Of a stretch of 5,018 nt of DNA, positions 4,146 to 5,018 are shown piece by piece. Made by a program: the position numbers and the translations under genes. The DNA comes from an uncultured Aquabacterium sp. (GTDB taxonomy: Bacteria > Pseudomonadota > Gammaproteobacteria > Burkholderiales > Burkholderiaceae_C), in contig CALAKR010000087.1 in assembly GCA_937923225.1 (NCBI GenBank), forward strand, positions 1 through 5,018, written 5' to 3'. Below the pieces are notes generated by a model that saw only the letters and a program-made list of their open reading frames with translations, ran no database searches and had not been told where the DNA came from. Within the stretch, counting starts at the first letter, position 1; each line of letters starts with the position of its first letter.

Positions 4146-5018
4146 TCAGGGGTAGAACAGCTCGACGGTGTAGCCCGCCGGTGCGAGGTCAGGGGCGCGC
4201 AGACGCCACTGCAGCGTGGTGCTGCTGTTGGCGGGCACGGCGGCGGGCACGGTGGCGCCCACGTCTTTCTCGGCAGCTTCGGCCGGCACGCGCGAGGCGG
4301 TCTCGACATCGAACACGCGCCGCACCACCACCGTGCCGTTGGCATCGGTGAGGCTCAGGTCCAGGTGGGGCCAGGCCAGCACGGCGTCGGCACGGTTGTG
4401 GATGATGGCGGTGAGGCGGTAGGTGTCTTCGCCCAGGGAGCTGGTCTTGACCAGGGCGATGTTGTCGACCTGCAGGTCTTCGATCTGCATGGGCGGCGAG
4501 AGGGTGCAGCCCGTGAGCTGGCACCACTGCGCCAGGTAGGGCGTGAGCTCGGGGTGGCGGCTGGCCAGGCGGTCGTGCTCCTGCTGCACGAACTGCGCGC
4601 CCAGGAGCAGGGCCAGGGCGAGCGCGATGAAGGAAAGCAGCCCGCGTATTGCGGGGTGCCGCCAGATGGCCTTGCGCTCGGCCTGTTTGATGAAGCCCGG
4701 GGCCTCGGTCTGAGGGCCGCGGCCACGCGTGCCGGAGCGACCCTTGCGCTTGCTGGGCGGGGGCAGGGATTGCTCGGGTTGGTAGCCGTCATCACCGGGC
4801 AGGCGCGAGGGCATGGTGGAGGGGCCGGTGTCGCTGTCGGCAGGGGCGGCTGCGCGCTCGCTGGTGTCGGGTTTGACGGTCGCGGCCTGCGCAGGCGCTG
4901 GTGTGTCGCCGGAAGGGCGTTGCAACAGCGCGCTGGCGGCTGACGCGGTGGGCGAGGGCGGTGCCTGCTCGTCGGCGTCCGTGGATTCGGACAGGGCGGC
5001 GCGGGCCAGTTGCTCGGA
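4146..5018 (-). CDS. DUF3426-type membrane protein (C-terminal 290 residues; N-terminus outside window)
   Basis: The frame is open from the right edge to the stop at 4146, so the true start lies beyond base 5018. The visible part begins with about 110 residues of low-complexity, Ala/Pro/Ser/Asp-rich and then basic sequence (KRKGRSGTRGRG), probably disordered. A single membrane segment follows (about 4587-4646, IRGLLSFIALALALLLGAQF). The C-terminal domain matches DUF3426: PYLAQWCQLTGCTLSPPMQI, then DNIALVKTSSLGEDTYRLTA, LDLSLTDANGTVVVRRVF, ending GYTVELFYP. Family members usually start with a zinc ribbon of the MJ0042 type followed by such a linker; this part cannot be seen here. The role is unknown. 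The topology suggests a cytoplasmic N-terminus and a periplasmic C-terminal domain, where the WCQLTGC cysteine pair could form a disulfide. It is the most upstream visible gene of the operon. Confidence 0.9.
   Translation of the reverse strand, partial: SEQLARAALSESTDADEQAPPSPTASAASALLQRPSGDTPAPAQAATVKPDTSERAAAPADSDTGPSTMPSRLPGDDGYQPEQSLPPPSKRKGRSGTRGRGPQTEAPGFIKQAERKAIWRHPAIRGLLSFIALALALLLGAQFVQQEHDRLASRHPELTPYLAQWCQLTGCTLSPPMQIEDLQVDNIALVKTSSLGEDTYRLTAIIHNRADAVLAWPHLDLSLTDANGTVVVRRVFDVETASRVPAEAAEKDVGATVPAAVPANSSTTLQWRLRAPDLAPAGYTVELFYP

Noticed and set aside
3202..4155. Plus-strand ORF (317 codons) opposite the kinase gene
   Set aside because: Antisense shadow of a full-length PfkB-family gene; no recognisable domain.
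4146..4925. DUF3426-type gene starting at a TTG at 4925
   Set aside because: The frame stays open to the window edge with the same Ala/Pro/Ser-rich linker composition, and the family normally has an N-terminal zinc ribbon further upstream, so the gene is partial rather than starting here.

Overview
The window is high-GC chromosomal DNA with strong codon-position GC bias. The protein sequences (SecB, GpmA, a DUF3426-type protein) and the gene order point to a betaproteobacterium of the order Burkholderiales, most likely near Comamonadaceae or Sphaerotilus/Rubrivivax-type lineages. This assignment comes from protein resemblance and synteny. There is no rRNA or other phylogenetic marker RNA in the window.

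Layout, left to right. (1) Positions 1-1241, minus strand: a housekeeping cluster transcribed leftwards, in the order membrane-anchored rhodanese-like protein, grxC (glutaredoxin), secB (export chaperone, cut by the window edge). The two spacers (690-827 and 182-419) hold no genes, but they contain hairpins whose G-U pairs work only in minus-strand RNA. (2) Positions 1242-1404: a divergent intergenic region with an AT-rich core at 1323-1334 that carries a -10-like hexamer on each strand. (3) Positions 1405-2148, plus strand: gpmA, 2,3-bisphosphoglycerate-dependent phosphoglycerate mutase. (4) Positions 2153-5018, minus strand: a tight three-gene set, in transcription order a DUF3426-type membrane protein (its N-terminus lies beyond the window), a PfkB/ribokinase-family kinase, and a secreted endonuclease/exonuclease/phosphatase-family protein. 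The gaps are 23 and 26 bases. This set converges on gpmA with only 4 bases between the two stop codons.

How the genes fit together. The rhodanese-grxC-secB block resembles the yibN-grxC-secB block of Enterobacteria and combines thiol/redox and export functions. gpmA is glycolytic and is linked to the block only by the divergent promoter region. The right-hand operon joins an uncharacterised membrane protein, a cytosolic small-molecule kinase of unknown substrate and an exported phosphodiesterase-like enzyme; no shared pathway can be read from the sequence.

I found no mobile element, CRISPR array, tRNA, rRNA, phage gene or convincing new system. This is mostly ordinary core genome. The points most worth checking are the rhodanese domain with Asp where the catalytic Cys should be, a possible intrinsic terminator that overlaps a possible secB -10 element, the back-to-back -10 elements, and the abrupt junction after gpmA.
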